Numbered from the stretch's first letter, positions 34,393 to 45,156 are shown. The stretch: DNA of 64,000 nucleotides from Rhodospirillaceae bacterium (GCA_947476695.1 CANJRD010000014.1:39969-103968), one strand, 5' to 3'. Made by a program: numbers and translations. The notes: generated by a model not told the origin, from the letters alone.

Positions 34393-35367
34393 ATGCTGAT
34401 CCGCCTCGCCAAGCGCTCCGATGTGAAGAGTTCCGAGATCACGCCCAAGGCGCTGTATCTCAATCGCCGCAGCCTCATCGCCGGCGCCGGTGCGATTGCC
34501 GGCGCGACCGTTTTCGGCTGTGACTCGAAAGCTGAACTCAACAAAGGTCCGGGCAAGACGACGAAGCTCGAGAACGTCAAGGAAGGCTATCGCAAGGTCG
34601 GCGAGAAAGACGCGCTGACCGCCTATGAGGCGGTGACCGGCTACAACAACTTCTATGAATTCGGCACTGACAAGGGCGACCCCGCCCAGGAGGCGCATCG
34701 TCTGAAGACGCGGCCCTGGACCGTCAAGGTCGACGGCTTGTGCAACAAGCCCGGTACGGTCGATATCGACGACATCCTGAAATCGAATCCGCTCGAAGAA
34801 CGCATACTGCGCCACCGCTGCGTCGAAGGCTGGTCGATGGTGATGCCTTGGGTCGGCTTCTCGCTCGGCGACTTCTTGAACAGCTTCGAGCCGCAAGGCA
34901 GCGCGAAGTTCGTTCAGTTCGAGACGTTGGTGCGGCCGGAAGAAATGATCGCCCAGAAGTCCAGATTTGAAATCCTGCCGTGGCCCTATGTCGAAGGGTT
35001 GCGCATGGACGAGGCGATGAACCCACTCGCGACGCTGGTGGTCGGTCTCTATGGCGAGGTGCTCCCGAATCAGAACGGCGCCCCGCTGCGACTCGAAGTG
35101 CCGTGGAAGTACGGCTTCAAGTCGATCAAATCCATCGTGCGCGTCAGCTTCGTCGAGAAAGAGCCCCGGAACACCTGGAAGGCGATGCAATCGAGCGAGT
35201 ACGGCTTCTACGCGAACGTAAATCCCAATGTCGATCATCCGCGCTGGAGCCAGGCCACGGAACGGCGCATCGGCGATGTAGCCCGACGCAAAACGCTGAT
35301 GTTCAACGGCTATGAAGAGGAAGTCGCATCCCTTTACGCCGGTATGGATTTGAAGAAGTACTACTGA
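34393..35367 (+). CDS. msrP: protein-methionine-sulfoxide reductase catalytic subunit MsrP
   Basis: The 324-residue molybdopterin enzyme repairs oxidised methionine in periplasmic proteins. The twin-arginine signal is [13 protein letters not shown] (Arg25-Arg26), the Mo ligand is Cys143 in [10 protein letters not shown], and the C-terminal [13 protein letters not shown] and MDLKKYY are typical. MsrQ follows 23 bases later and supplies electrons. All key residues are present. Export by Tat of the folded, cofactor-loaded protein is expected. Confidence 0.95.
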   Translation: MLIRLAKRSDVKSSEITPKALYLNRRSLIAGAGAIAGATVFGCDSKAELNKGPGKTTKLENVKEGYRKVGEKDALTAYEAVTGYNNFYEFGTDKGDPAQEAHRLKTRPWTVKVDGLCNKPGTVDIDDILKSNPLEERILRHRCVEGWSMVMPWVGFSLGDFLNSFEPQGSAKFVQFETLVRPEEMIAQKSRFEILPWPYVEGLRMDEAMNPLATLVVGLYGEVLPNQNGAPLRLEVPWKYGFKSIKSIVRVSFVEKEPRNTWKAMQSSEYGFYANVNPNVDHPRWSQATERRIGDVARRKTLMFNGYEEEVASLYAGMDLKKYY

Positions 35368-35390
35368 GCCCGCGCCGGAGCGCCGATCGC

Positions 35391-36002
35391 ATGACGGATC
35401 TCGCGGCGCAGCCGCCATCGCGAAATCTTCAGAAGAGAGCGTTGAAGCCTGTTGTCTTCGTGCTCTGCCTGTTGCCGTTGGCGTGGCTGGGATTCCGCGC
35501 CGCCACCAACGATCTCGGCTTCAATCCCATCGAGACCATCGTCCGCGATCTCGGCGATTGGGCTCTGCGTTTCCTGATTATCGGGCTGGCAGTGACGCCG
35601 GTGCGTCGTTTCACCGGTTTGAACGCCGTGGGCCGCTTGCGGCGGATGCTCGGCTTGTTCGCCTTCTTTTACGTCACGCTGCATCTCGTCGCGTTCATCG
35701 GTCTCGATCAGCAATTCGATTTCGCGGCGGTGTGGCGCGAGATTCTGAAGCGGAAGTTCATCACCATCGGCATGCTGGCGTTCGTGATCCTGCTGCCGCT
35801 GGCGATCACGTCGACGGATGGAATGGTGCGGCGCCTGGGCGGGCGGGCGTGGCGGCGGCTGCATCGTGGGGTGTACCTCGCCGGTGTGCTCGGCGTGATC
35901 CACTACTTCATGATGGTGAAGGCGGGCCTACAGCAGCCGACGATCTACGCTGTGATTCTGGCGGCGCTGCTGCTCGCACGTTTGATGCCCGCTAAGGCTT
36001 GA
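35391..36002 (+). CDS. msrQ: heme-binding quinol-linked subunit MsrQ
   Basis: The 203-residue membrane protein of the ferric-reductase-like family passes electrons from the quinone pool to MsrP. About six TM helices are visible, with candidate heme His residues in YVTLHLVAF, RRLHRGVYLAG and GVIHYFMM. The ATG at 35391 follows msrP closely, so the two form one operon. Length matches the family. Confidence 0.93.
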   Translation: MTDLAAQPPSRNLQKRALKPVVFVLCLLPLAWLGFRAATNDLGFNPIETIVRDLGDWALRFLIIGLAVTPVRRFTGLNAVGRLRRMLGLFAFFYVTLHLVAFIGLDQQFDFAAVWREILKRKFITIGMLAFVILLPLAITSTDGMVRRLGGRAWRRLHRGVYLAGVLGVIHYFMMVKAGLQQPTIYAVILAALLLARLMPAKA

Positions 36003-36353
36003 GATCACGCCTTCCATCCAGCTCGCAAATCCCGCGGCATTGCGGCCGGGGCTGAGGGTGACGGTGCTGCTGGCTGCGAAGCTGGCCCACAGCTGGAAGC
36101 GCGGATGGAGCGCGCGAATCCGCCCGGGTCGTGCGAGAGTGCGGTGAGTGCAGGTCTGTCCGTCGGCGGCGTGCATGACTTATCCACAGGCTGCGATGTG
36201 GCCATAACGCTGCAACCGTTAGGCGGGTTCCGCCTAGGTTTTCTGTCCGCCGCCCGATAGACTCGATGTCAATTTTCCGCAAAAATCAGACGGTTGCGCC
36301 TTTTGATCCGCCCTCTGTCGGGTTTCCTGTCACCGCCGTCCGCTGCTGAACCC
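36003..36353. other. 351-bp intergenic region
   Basis: Between msrQ and the PAS-GGDEF gene. It has AGGCGG (36221-36226) pairing with CCGCCT (36230-36235), followed by AGGTTTTC, a possible weak terminator. A single TTATCCACA (36180-36188) matches a DnaA box but stands alone. Nothing else is supported. Confidence 0.4.
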
Positions 36354-38117
36354 ATGGCCCGTTCGCCCGTCCGCCGTTCTGCCAAGCCGAAGCCCCGTCC
36401 GCGCGCCGCAACGGTGCTGAAGGGCGCGACCGCGAGTGCCTTGGCGCCGTGGGCCGACCTCGTCACGGATGCGGTGATCGCCACGCGCGCCGGGCGGATT
36501 GAAGCCCTCAACCGCGTCGGACGCGACATCCTCGGAATCGGCCGCAATGCCCGTCTCGGGCAGCCTCTTGCCGGCTTTTTCACGGGCCCTGAAGGGGCGC
36601 GGCTTGTGTCGCGGGGGCTTCGCGACAGCCTCGGGACGGGACGCCAGCCCAAGGCGCTGACCGTGGTGGGAAAGGGCGGCAAGACCACGCCGGTCGCGTT
36701 GCGCGCCCTGCGTCTCGACAAGGCCAAGAACGGCCGCCTGATGATCGTGATCCGGGACGCGACCGATCAAGCCGCGGCCCAGGCTCAGGCCGAACAACTG
36801 ACCCGCCACGCCGAGCAGCGCACGGCCGAGGTTCAGGCGCTGTGGCGCCAGCATCAACGCATCCTGGAATCGGCGTCGGACGGCATTGTCTCCGTTGGGC
36901 TCGACGGCGCCATCCAGTCGGCCAACCGCGCCGCCGCCGATATGCTCAACCGCGACATCAGCGGCCTGAACGGGTTGCCGGTCGACCGCGCGTTCATTCA
37001 TGGCGATGGCGCCACCACGGGCACCGTCGGACGGTCGGCGCCGGTGCGCGCCCAACTGTGGACGGGGCCGCACCACGTACCGCTGGAAGTGCGTCTCGCG
37101 CGCACGGACGGGCAGTCCTTCGACGCCGAATACACCATCGCGCCCATCACCGAGGGCCGGCAGACCCAAGGGTATGTGATCACGTTCCGCGACATCACAG
37201 CGCGCAAGCGGGCCGAGGCAGAAATGCGCCTGTCGGCCACGGTGTTCGAGCATGCGCGTGAAGGCCTGCTGATCGCGGACGCGCGCGGGCGTATCGCAAA
37301 GACCAACCCCGCCTTCTGCCGCATCACCGGCTTCGATAAGCGGGAAGTGATCGGCCAATCCATCGGCGATGTGCTGTTCGCGGAAGCCAAGGCCTCGCCC
37401 GGCGTGATGGACCCCTTGCGCACCATCAACCAGACCGAATGGGAACAGTGGTGCAAGAACAAGTCCGGCAAACGCTATGCCGCGCGCATCACGATGTCGG
37501 TCGTGCGCGATCCCGACGGCCAGGTGCAACAGTACGCGGCGATCATCACCGACATCACCCAGCGCAAGATGGATGAGGAGAAAATCCTCTATCAGGCGAA
37601 CTACGACCAGCTCACGGGGCTCGCGAACCGCACGCTGTTCATGGACCGCCTGACGCGCCTGGTCGTGGAAAGCAAACGCGGTCTCAAGAACGTCGGCCTG
37701 ATGTTCATCGATCTCGACGGCTTCAAGGCGATCAACGACACGCTCGGCCACGATGCCGGCGATCTCCTGCTGAAGGGCTGCGCGCGCCGCCTTGAGAAGT
37801 GCGTGCGCGAAAGCGACACGGTCGCCCGCCTTGGCGGTGACGAGTTCACCGTCATCATGCCGATGATCGACAGCCTCGAAGCCGCCGCAGTGGTCGCCGA
37901 CCGTATCATCCGCTCGCTCGAGGAGCCTTTCGACCTCGATGGCAAGGAGGGGCGAATCTCGTCCTCGATCGGCATTTCGGTGCTGCCGAGCCAGGCCTCC
38001 GACGCCGCCAGCCTGCTGCATAACGCGGACGTGGCCATGTATCACGCCAAGCGTTCGGGCAAGGCGAAGTACCAGTTCTACAAGCCCGGTCTCGAGGCCA
38101 ATCCGGCGCGCCCCTAA
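36354..38117 (+). CDS. multi-PAS diguanylate cyclase (PAS-GGDEF)
   Basis: The 587-residue soluble protein has a basic N-terminus, then three PAS-like regions (about 35-145, 175-285, 295-410) and a GGDEF domain (about 415-580). The metal segment FIDLDGFKAINDTLGH and the signature GGDEF are intact, and an RxxD inhibitory site (RESD) lies five residues before GGDEF, so product inhibition is expected. No EAL domain follows. ATG 36354 is preferred to TTG 36294. No membrane segment is present, so the signal is sensed in the cytoplasm. It contrasts with the altered cyclase at 27249. Confidence 0.9.
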   Translation: MARSPVRRSAKPKPRPRAATVLKGATASALAPWADLVTDAVIATRAGRIEALNRVGRDILGIGRNARLGQPLAGFFTGPEGARLVSRGLRDSLGTGRQPKALTVVGKGGKTTPVALRALRLDKAKNGRLMIVIRDATDQAAAQAQAEQLTRHAEQRTAEVQALWRQHQRILESASDGIVSVGLDGAIQSANRAAADMLNRDISGLNGLPVDRAFIHGDGATTGTVGRSAPVRAQLWTGPHHVPLEVRLARTDGQSFDAEYTIAPITEGRQTQGYVITFRDITARKRAEAEMRLSATVFEHAREGLLIADARGRIAKTNPAFCRITGFDKREVIGQSIGDVLFAEAKASPGVMDPLRTINQTEWEQWCKNKSGKRYAARITMSVVRDPDGQVQQYAAIITDITQRKMDEEKILYQANYDQLTGLANRTLFMDRLTRLVVESKRGLKNVGLMFIDLDGFKAINDTLGHDAGDLLLKGCARRLEKCVRESDTVARLGGDEFTVIMPMIDSLEAAAVVADRIIRSLEEPFDLDGKEGRISSSIGISVLPSQASDAASLLHNADVAMYHAKRSGKAKYQFYKPGLEANPARP

Positions 38118-38231
38118 GCCATTGCGGATTCGCAACGATTTCCCCCGGATTCCGGCCTTGCAATCGGGGGAGGGGTCCGCCACAAGCAACCCCACGCCGG
38201 GGGTGTACCGGCAGGTCCCCCTCGCTCGCGG

Positions 38232-40223
38232 ATGCCGATGAACGCCACCCTGAATGCTTCCCACGCCGATCTCGCCAACGCGATCCGGTTTCTGTCCGTC
38301 GATGCGGTTGAGAAAGCCAATTCCGGCCATCCCGGCATGCCGATGGGCATGGCCGATGTGGCGACGGTGCTGTTCACCCAGGAACTGAAATACGACCCGA
38401 GCGCGCCGCGCTGGGCCGACCGCGACCGCTTCGTGCTGTCCGCCGGCCACGGCTCGATGCTGCTCTACAGCCTGATGTACCTGACCGGCTATGCCGACAT
38501 CACGCTCGACCAGATCAAGAACTTCCGCCAGCTCGGCGCGCGTACCGCGGGCCATCCCGAGTTCGGCCATGTCGCGGGTGCGGAGACCACCACGGGTCCG
38601 CTCGGCCAAGGTCTCGCGAACGCCGTCGGCATGGCGCTGGCGGAGCGTCTGCTCGCCGCGCGTTACGGCAACGATGTGGTCGATCACCGCACGTTCGTCA
38701 TCGCCGGCGACGGCTGCCTGATGGAAGGCATCAGCCACGAGGCGATCTCTCTCGCCGGCCACCTCAAGCTCAACAAGCTCATCGTCCTATGGGACGACAA
38801 CCGCATCTCGATCGACGGTCCCACGGATCTCACGGTGTCCGACGATCAGCGCAAGCGTTTCGAGGCCAGCGGCTGGAACACCGCCGCTGTCGACGGCCAT
38901 GATCCGGCGGCCATTGCCGCGGCGCTGAAGCAGGCCCGCAGCAGCGACAAGCCGACGTTGATCGCTTGCCGCACGACCATTGGGTACGGTGCGCCGAAGC
39001 TCGCCGGCACGTCGAAGACGCATGGTTCGCCGCTCGGAGCCGAAGAGATCGCCGGCGCGCGCGCCAAGCTGGGCTGGGCTGCGGCGCCGTTCGAGGTTCC
39101 CGACGCCGTGCTGAAGGCCTGGCGCGATGCCGGTGCGCGCGGCCAGGGCGCGCACCGCGACTGGAACGCCCGCCTCGGCAAGCTCGATGCGGCCAAGCGC
39201 GCGGAGTTCGAGCGCGTCCAATCCGGAAAGCTGCCGGCCGGCTGGGAAGACACGATCAACGCGCTGAAGAAGAAGACATCGGACGAGAAGCCGAAGGTCG
39301 CCACGCGCGTCTCCTCGCAGACCGTGCTCGAAGCCATCACGCCGGTGATCCCGGAGATGATCGGCGGTTCCGCCGATCTGACCGGTTCGAACAACACCAA
39401 GGTGGCGGCGACGAAGCCGATCAGCGCGACCGACTTCTCCGGCCGCTATGTCTATTACGGCGTGCGCGAGCACGGCATGGCCGCGGCGATGAACGGCATG
39501 GCGCTGCATGGCGGCATCATCCCGTACGGCGGCACGTTCCTGGTGTTCACCGATTACTGCCGTCCGTCGATCCGTCTGTCGGCGTTGATGCAGCAGCGCG
39601 TGATCTACGTGATGACGCACGATTCCATCGGCCTGGGCGAAGACGGCCCGACGCATCAGCCGGTCGAACATCTCGCGGCGCTGCGCGTGATTCCCAATCT
39701 CCTGACCATGCGCCCCTGCGACACGGTCGAGACCGCCGAATGCTGGGCGATCGCCTTGCAGCAAGAGAAGCGTCCGTCCGTCCTGGCGCTCACGCGCCAA
39801 GGCCTGCCGACGCTGCGCACCCAGCACACCGACGAAAACCTCTGCGCGCGTGGCGCTTATGTTCTGATCGAGGCCGAAGGCAAGCGTCAGGCGACGCTGA
39901 TCGCCACCGGCAGCGAAGGCATGCTCGCGGTCGAGGCGCGCAAGCAGCTGGCGGAGCAGGGCATCGCGGCCGCCGTCGTCTCGATGCCGTCATGGGAACT
40001 GTTCGCCGAACAGCCGGAAAGCTATCAGCACCAGGTTCTTGGCGACGGCGTGCGTGTCGCTTGCGAAGCGGCTGGCACCTTCGGCTGGAACCGTTGGGTC
40101 GGCGACAAGGGCGCGGTGATCGGCATGAACAGCTTCGGCGCTTCCGCGCCGGCGCCGGAACTCTACAAGCACTTCGGCATCACCACCGATGCCATCGTCG
40201 CTGCGGTGAAGCAGCGGCTCTAA
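38232..40223 (+). CDS. tkt: transketolase
   Basis: The 663-residue thiamine-diphosphate enzyme of the pentose phosphate pathway has the N-terminal [14 protein letters not shown], the ThDP motif [13 protein letters not shown] with NRISIDG, and the pyrimidine-domain [11 protein letters not shown]. Start may be ATG 38232 or 38238. rpe follows 20 bases downstream in the same direction, an appropriate pathway partner. Full length. Confidence 0.95.
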   Translation: MPMNATLNASHADLANAIRFLSVDAVEKANSGHPGMPMGMADVATVLFTQELKYDPSAPRWADRDRFVLSAGHGSMLLYSLMYLTGYADITLDQIKNFRQLGARTAGHPEFGHVAGAETTTGPLGQGLANAVGMALAERLLAARYGNDVVDHRTFVIAGDGCLMEGISHEAISLAGHLKLNKLIVLWDDNRISIDGPTDLTVSDDQRKRFEASGWNTAAVDGHDPAAIAAALKQARSSDKPTLIACRTTIGYGAPKLAGTSKTHGSPLGAEEIAGARAKLGWAAAPFEVPDAVLKAWRDAGARGQGAHRDWNARLGKLDAAKRAEFERVQSGKLPAGWEDTINALKKKTSDEKPKVATRVSSQTVLEAITPVIPEMIGGSADLTGSNNTKVAATKPISATDFSGRYVYYGVREHGMAAAMNGMALHGGIIPYGGTFLVFTDYCRPSIRLSALMQQRVIYVMTHDSIGLGEDGPTHQPVEHLAALRVIPNLLTMRPCDTVETAECWAIALQQEKRPSVLALTRQGLPTLRTQHTDENLCARGAYVLIEAEGKRQATLIATGSEGMLAVEARKQLAEQGIAAAVVSMPSWELFAEQPESYQHQVLGDGVRVACEAAGTFGWNRWVGDKGAVIGMNSFGASAPAPELYKHFGITTDAIVAAVKQRL

Positions 40224-40243
40224 GACAGAGGCGACGGGATCAC

Positions 40244-40882
40244 ATGGCGGTCAAGATCGCACCCAGCATTCTGTCGGCGGACTTCGCGCGTCTTGGCGAG
40301 GAAGTGCGCGCGATCGATGCCGCCGGCGCGGATTACATCCACGTCGACGTGATGGACGGCCACTTCGTGCCCAATCTCACCATCGGCCCGATGGTGGTGA
40401 AGGCGCTGCGCGGCCACACCAAGAAGCCGCTCGACGTGCATCTGATGATCGCGCCGGTGGACCCGTACATCGCCGCCTTCGCCGAGGCCGGCGCCGACAT
40501 CATCACCGTGCATGCCGAAGCCACGCCGCATCTCGATCGCTCGTTGCAGGTGATCCGCGCGCTCGGCAAGAAGGCCGGCGTGTCGCTGAATCCCTCGACC
40601 CCCGAGAGCGCCATCGCCTACGTGCTCGACAAGATCGATCTGGTGCTGGCGATGACCGTGAACCCTGGATTCGGCGGTCAGTCGTTCATCGCGAGCCAGC
40701 TGCCAAAGCTCGCCGCGCTGAAGAAGATGTTCGCGGGCCGCGCCATCGAACTCGAGGTCGACGGCGGCATTAACGCCGAAACCGCCAAGCAGTGCATCGC
40801 GGCTGGGGCGGACGTGCTGGTCGCCGGCACCGCGGTCTTCGGCACTGGCGATTACGCCGGCAACATCGCCAAGCTGCGGTAA
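40244..40882 (+). CDS. rpe: ribulose-phosphate 3-epimerase
   Basis: The 212-residue TIM-barrel enzyme interconverts ribulose-5-phosphate and xylulose-5-phosphate. Catalytic segments are [26 protein letters not shown] and ELEVDGGIN, all intact. The start is ATG 40244; a longer overlapping frame is the transketolase out of frame. It forms an operon with tkt. Confidence 0.95.
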   Translation: MAVKIAPSILSADFARLGEEVRAIDAAGADYIHVDVMDGHFVPNLTIGPMVVKALRGHTKKPLDVHLMIAPVDPYIAAFAEAGADIITVHAEATPHLDRSLQVIRALGKKAGVSLNPSTPESAIAYVLDKIDLVLAMTVNPGFGGQSFIASQLPKLAALKKMFAGRAIELEVDGGINAETAKQCIAAGADVLVAGTAVFGTGDYAGNIAKLR

Positions 40883-40892
40883 ACCTGCGCAC

Positions 40893-40911
40893 GTTGGGAA
40901 AATTTCCCAAC
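40893..40911. repeat. perfect palindrome after rpe
   Basis: GTTGGGAAAATTTCCCAAC, 9-bp arms around one base, starting 10 bases after the rpe stop. It may help end transcription or bind a protein; no T tract. Confidence 0.5.
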
Positions 40912-41355
40912 ATCCTGGCGTCGGTCCGGGCGAATTCGAGCCGGGGCCAGACATGTGTGTCTTGGGACGAGCCCGTCTCTGCGAACTTCAGCGGTAAAGA
41001 GAAACCCCTGACGCCCGAATGAACGGATGTCAGGGGCCCTATCGGAGGGGGAAGCTTAGGCGCGCCGTCGCCCGCCTATGGGCAAAGCTCTCCGCTGCTG
41101 CCCATACGCAATTGTATGCGTCACGCTTTCGAGAGCCACGCTTGATTCACGTAAGGGAGTAAGAAAATCCACATGTCCGCACGGCGGGCGAGAGGGCGAG
41201 ATTCCGCGCCCGCACCCGGGATGCTTGCGGAGAAATAGGACAACCTGGACGCCCCCCTGAGAGACGATGAATTTGGGCAGTATTCTCAGCAATTTAGGAC
41301 ACTTACGCTGTCGAGCCTGCGAAAGCAGCCAGCCCCTCGTCGGGCTGCAACAAAA

Positions 41356-41373
41356 GCTTCACAGTTCTGTCAC
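41356..41373 (+). promoter_or_regulatory. candidate Pho box upstream of pstS
   Basis: GCTTCAC-AGTT-CTGTCAC has the 7+4+7 layout of a PhoB site. The second half matches the CTGTCAC consensus fully, the first half only at TCAC. It lies 73 bases before the pstS ATG. PhoB is encoded in the same operon. Confidence 0.5.
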
Positions 41374-41446
41374 AAAAGGTTTGGGAACGGCCGGTATCCA
41401 TGGCCCGTCACAGCGCCACAAAAGCGCGTTTGCGGGAGGCACCTCC

Positions 41447-42427
41447 ATGAACCAGTCCAACATTTTCAAGTTCGCCATCGCGGCCTTGGCCAGCTCAGTC
41501 GCCGCCGGCGAGGCTGGAGCGCTTGATGTCGACGCGGCCATTCCGTCTTACACCAAGAGCGCGGGTGTCGACGGCAGCCTGAAGTCCATCGGCTCCGATA
41601 CGCTGAACAATTTGATGACGCTGTGGGCCGAGGGCTTCAGCAAGCAATATCCGAACGTGAAGATCGAGATCGAAGGCAAGGGCTCGGGCACCGCGCCGCC
41701 GGCGCTGATCGCGGGAACCTCGCAGTTCGGACCGATGTCGCGCCCGATGAAGGCCGGTGAGTCCGACGACTTCGAACGCAAGTACGGCTACAAGCCGACG
41801 GCGATCCGTACGGCCGTCGACTCCCTCGCGGTGTTCGTCCACAAGGACAACCCGGTGAAGTGCCTGTCGCTCACCCAGGTCGACGCGATGTTCTCCAAGA
41901 CCCGCAAGAAGGGCGCGAAGGCCGATGCGGTGAAGTGGGGTGACGTCGGTGTCACCGGCGAATGGGCCGACAAGCCGATCTCGCTCTACGGCCGTAACTC
42001 CGCCTCGGGCACCTATGGCTACTTCAAGGAAGTCGCCCTGGGTGATGGCGACTACAAGGACACCGTGAAGGAACAGCCGGGCTCTTCTGCCGTCGTGCAG
42101 GGTATTTCTTCCGACAAGTACGCGATCGGCTACTCGGGCGTCGGCTACAAGACCGCCGACGTGAAGACGGTTCCGATCGCGGCCAAGGATGCCGGCGCCT
42201 GCTACGACGCCAGCCCGGAAAACGCCTACGCCGGCAACTATCCGATCACCCGCTTCCTCTACGTCTACGTAAACAAGAATCCGCAGAAGCCGCTCGAGCC
42301 GGTGCGTGCGGAGTTCGTGAAGTACGTGCTGTCGAAGCAGGGTCAAGAAGGCGTGATCAAGGACGGCTTCTATCCGCTGCCGCCCAAGGTCGCCGCGGAC
42401 GACAAGAAGACCCTCGGCCTGAACTAG
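41447..42427 (+). CDS. pstS: phosphate ABC transporter substrate-binding protein PstS
   Basis: The 326-residue periplasmic protein binds inorganic phosphate. A signal peptide (FKFAIAALASSVAAGEAGA) is followed by KSIGSDTLNNLMTLWAEGF and GKGSGTAPPALIAGTSQFGPMSR, the phosphate-binding loops, and LYGRNSASGTYGYF. The start is ATG 41447 with GGGAGG nearby. It begins the operon pstS-pstC-pstA-pstB-phoB. The protein resembles the PstS type found with long PstC subunits. Confidence 0.93.
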   Translation: MNQSNIFKFAIAALASSVAAGEAGALDVDAAIPSYTKSAGVDGSLKSIGSDTLNNLMTLWAEGFSKQYPNVKIEIEGKGSGTAPPALIAGTSQFGPMSRPMKAGESDDFERKYGYKPTAIRTAVDSLAVFVHKDNPVKCLSLTQVDAMFSKTRKKGAKADAVKWGDVGVTGEWADKPISLYGRNSASGTYGYFKEVALGDGDYKDTVKEQPGSSAVVQGISSDKYAIGYSGVGYKTADVKTVPIAAKDAGACYDASPENAYAGNYPITRFLYVYVNKNPQKPLEPVRAEFVKYVLSKQGQEGVIKDGFYPLPPKVAADDKKTLGLN

Positions 42428-42517
42428 TTCAGGCCCGGGTAACTCGCTGCGACGTGGCGCCGGCGGCCGTCAAACGCTGGCGCCATTTCGCGTATCAAGT
42501 TCGCGTAGAGGATGGAC

Positions 42518-45142
42518 ATGGCTGAAGTCACGCAGGGAAATGGGCCGGTATCGCCGCGCCTTCTGCCGACCAAACGCCGGGCCAAGACGACGCCGCGTTC
42601 GGTCATTATCGCCGACAAGATCGCCGACTGGACCATCCGCATCGGCGGCATCGGCGTGATTGTCGCCGTGTTCGGCATCATGTTCTTCCTGATGCAAACC
42701 GTCGTGCCGTTGTTCACCGGCGGCCACGCCGGCGAACTTCACACCATCTCGCGTCCCGCGGCGCATCAGGCCCTGATGGACGTGATTGACGAATACCAGA
42801 CAATGGCCGTTTCGGTCGAAGACGACGGCACCATCACCGCCTTCCATATCGCCACCGGCACGCAACTGACTGTGCCGACGTTCGATTTCCAGGGCCGTAA
42901 GATCACCGGCTTCGGCCGCACGCTGAACGGCCGCGACGTCGCCTTCGGCTTCGATGACGGCAGCCTGCGCCTTGGCACCATTAGCGTGCCAGCCGTGCTG
43001 GTGGACGCCGCGCCCGCCGACGCCACCAAGCTCGCCAACAACGATCTCACCGACGGCAAGTCCGTCTACAGCCAGACTGGCGCCGGTCAGGTGCGCAAGG
43101 TCTTGGTCGAAGCGGAGCTGAGTGAGGCCCAACAGATCGCGCCGCAAGGCACGGCGATCATTGCGGTCGACTATCGCAAGGGCGGCACGGCGGAACGTCC
43201 GGAAAGCTCTTTCGTGACCGTGGACGCGGCCGGCATCGGCCGTCTCAGCCGCGCCGAATCCAAATCCAACATGATGACGGGCGAGGTTACGACCTCGCTC
43301 ACCTCGACTGAACTTCCCGGCTTGCCGCAGGGCGTCAGCGTCGCACGCGTGCTGATGAACACGGCCGCGGACACCGTGCTGGTCGCCGACACGGCGGGCA
43401 CCATCTACCGCTACAACACCCGCAGCTTCGACGCCCCCACGCTGGAGGAAACGGTGAAGCTGCTGCCGGACGGCGTTTCGCTGACCACGCTCAATTACTT
43501 GATCGGCGAACAGTCGATCGTGGTGGGCGGCTCGGATGGTTCGGTTTCGATCTACTACAAGCTCGCGCGGCAAGACGCGAAGACCGAAGACGGCACCATG
43601 CTCGTACATGCCAAGACGCTCGAGCCGCATAAGGGGGCGGTCGTCGCCGTGGACTCCAGCCAGCGCGGCAAGATGTTCGTGACCGCGGATGCGACCGGCG
43701 AGATCTGGGTGCGCCACGCCACAAGTGAACAGGTGGTGCTGCGTCTGAAGCCGGCCGATTTCGCCGGTAAGTACCAGACGGTCGCCCTCGCGCCGCGTGA
43801 GAACGGCATCCTCGCGATCAGTGACGCCGGCAAGGTCTATAGCTGGCCGATTTCCGCGCCCCATCCCGAGACCACCTTGAAGACGATCTTCGGCAAGGTC
43901 TGGTACGAAGGATACCCGGGGCCGTCGTACACGTGGCAGTCCTCGTCGGGCACCGACGCCTTTGAGCCCAAGTTCTCGTTGATGCCGCTGGTCTTCGGCA
44001 CCATCAAGGCGACGTTCTACTCGTTGCTGTTCGCGGTGCCGATTGCGTTGGGTGCGGCCATCTTCACCTCAGAATTCGTCCACCCGCGCGTGCGCGCGGT
44101 GGTCAAGCCGGTGATGGAGATGATGGCGTCCCTGCCGTCGGTCGTGTTGGGTTTCATCGCGGCGTTGATCCTGGCGCCGCTGGTCGAGAACTGGATCGGC
44201 TCGGTTGTCCTGGCCGCATTCCTGATCCCGACGTCGTGGCTGATCTCGGCGCTCCTCTGGCAGATGTTGCCAGCCCCGTTGGCCTTGCGTTACAGCGGCT
44301 GGCCGAAGTTGGCGCTGATGGTCGCGGTGCTGTTCATCGGCTTCAACTTGGCTGAAGCGCTCGCGCCCGCTTTCGAGGCGTTCTTCTTCGCCGGCGACTT
44401 CAAGGCCTGGGTCAATGGTTCGGCCGGCAGCAGCCGTCCGTTCACCGCCCTGCTGCTGCTGCCCCTCATGATGGGCGCGCTCTACTTCGCGATGGCGCGA
44501 ACGCTGCCGGCCTCTTGGCGCACAATCGTCCGCTCGCCCAATCGTGTCGTTGCCGGCACGGCCGAATTTGTCCGCTGGATCGCCACGCTTGTCGTCGGCT
44601 GGGTGCTCTGCTGGCTCCTGGCCGACATCCTGATCGCCATCGGCCTCGATCCGCGCGGCGGCTTCCTCGATACCTATGTCCAGCGCAATACGCTGATCGT
44701 CGGCTTCGCGATGGGCTTCGCGGTGATCCCGATCATCTACACCATCGCCGAAGACGCGTTGAACTCCGTGCCGGAACACCTGCGCGGGGCGAGCCTCGGC
44801 TGCGGCGCCACCCAATGGCAAACGGCCACCATGGTGATCCTGCCGACCGCGATGAGCGGCGTGTTCGCGGGGATCATGGTCGGCATGGGGCGCGCCGTGG
44901 GCGAGACCATGATCGTCGTGATGGCCGCCGGCAACACGCCGGTGATGGATTGGAACCTGTTCAACGGTCTGCGCGCGCTCTCGGCCAATATCGCCGTGGA
45001 ACTGCCGGAAGCCGTGAAGGACGGTACGCTCTATCGCATGCTGTTCCTTGCCGCGCTGTCGCTGTTCGCGGTCACGTTCATCGTGAACACGCTCGCCGAG
45101 GTCGTACGCCAGCGCTTCCGTAAGCGGACGGCGCAGCTGTGA
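42518..45142 (+). CDS. pstC: phosphate ABC transporter permease PstC, with large periplasmic-type insert
   Basis: The 874-residue permease is much longer than the usual 300-residue PstC. A first TM helix (about 33-57, IRIGGIGVIVAVFGIMFFLM) is followed by about 400 residues of beta-propeller-like sequence with repeats such as GAVVAVDSSQRGKMFVTAD. The permease core begins near residue 490 with MPLVFGTIKATFYSLLFAVP and contains the ATPase-coupling loop HLRGASLGCGATQWQT. Long PstC forms are known in Pseudomonas. Start choice: AGAGG touches ATG 42512 but is six bases from ATG 42518, so 42518 is preferred. Confidence 0.9.
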   Translation: MAEVTQGNGPVSPRLLPTKRRAKTTPRSVIIADKIADWTIRIGGIGVIVAVFGIMFFLMQTVVPLFTGGHAGELHTISRPAAHQALMDVIDEYQTMAVSVEDDGTITAFHIATGTQLTVPTFDFQGRKITGFGRTLNGRDVAFGFDDGSLRLGTISVPAVLVDAAPADATKLANNDLTDGKSVYSQTGAGQVRKVLVEAELSEAQQIAPQGTAIIAVDYRKGGTAERPESSFVTVDAAGIGRLSRAESKSNMMTGEVTTSLTSTELPGLPQGVSVARVLMNTAADTVLVADTAGTIYRYNTRSFDAPTLEETVKLLPDGVSLTTLNYLIGEQSIVVGGSDGSVSIYYKLARQDAKTEDGTMLVHAKTLEPHKGAVVAVDSSQRGKMFVTADATGEIWVRHATSEQVVLRLKPADFAGKYQTVALAPRENGILAISDAGKVYSWPISAPHPETTLKTIFGKVWYEGYPGPSYTWQSSSGTDAFEPKFSLMPLVFGTIKATFYSLLFAVPIALGAAIFTSEFVHPRVRAVVKPVMEMMASLPSVVLGFIAALILAPLVENWIGSVVLAAFLIPTSWLISALLWQMLPAPLALRYSGWPKLALMVAVLFIGFNLAEALAPAFEAFFFAGDFKAWVNGSAGSSRPFTALLLLPLMMGALYFAMARTLPASWRTIVRSPNRVVAGTAEFVRWIATLVVGWVLCWLLADILIAIGLDPRGGFLDTYVQRNTLIVGFAMGFAVIPIIYTIAEDALNSVPEHLRGASLGCGATQWQTATMVILPTAMSGVFAGIMVGMGRAVGETMIVVMAAGNTPVMDWNLFNGLRALSANIAVELPEAVKDGTLYRMLFLAALSLFAVTFIVNTLAEVVRQRFRKRTAQL

Positions 45143-45156
45143 AGGACGAGGGACGT

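Larger units (their letters stand above)
40883..41446. other. 564-bp intergenic region upstream of pstS
   Basis: The left end has the perfect palindrome at 40893-40911. CCCCTGAC (41005-41012) pairs with GTCAGGGG (41029-41036) without a T tract, and ACGCA/TGCGT flank ATTGTA near 41105-41120. A Pho-box candidate is at 41356-41373. No protein gene is supported on either strand. Confidence 0.5.

Noticed and set aside
36180..36188. Perfect DnaA-box match TTATCCACA
   Set aside because: It stands alone in its region. A second match lies at 25717-25725, 10 kb away, and there is no AT-rich unwinding region or origin gene, so neither supports an origin.
35928..36282. Minus-strand open frames over the msrQ 3' end and following gap
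   Set aside because: They overlap msrQ and have no ribosome site or recognisable motif; GC-rich antisense frames are common in this DNA.
41005..41036. Terminator between rpe and pstS
   Set aside because: CCCCTGAC/GTCAGGGG has a 16-base loop and no T run on either strand.
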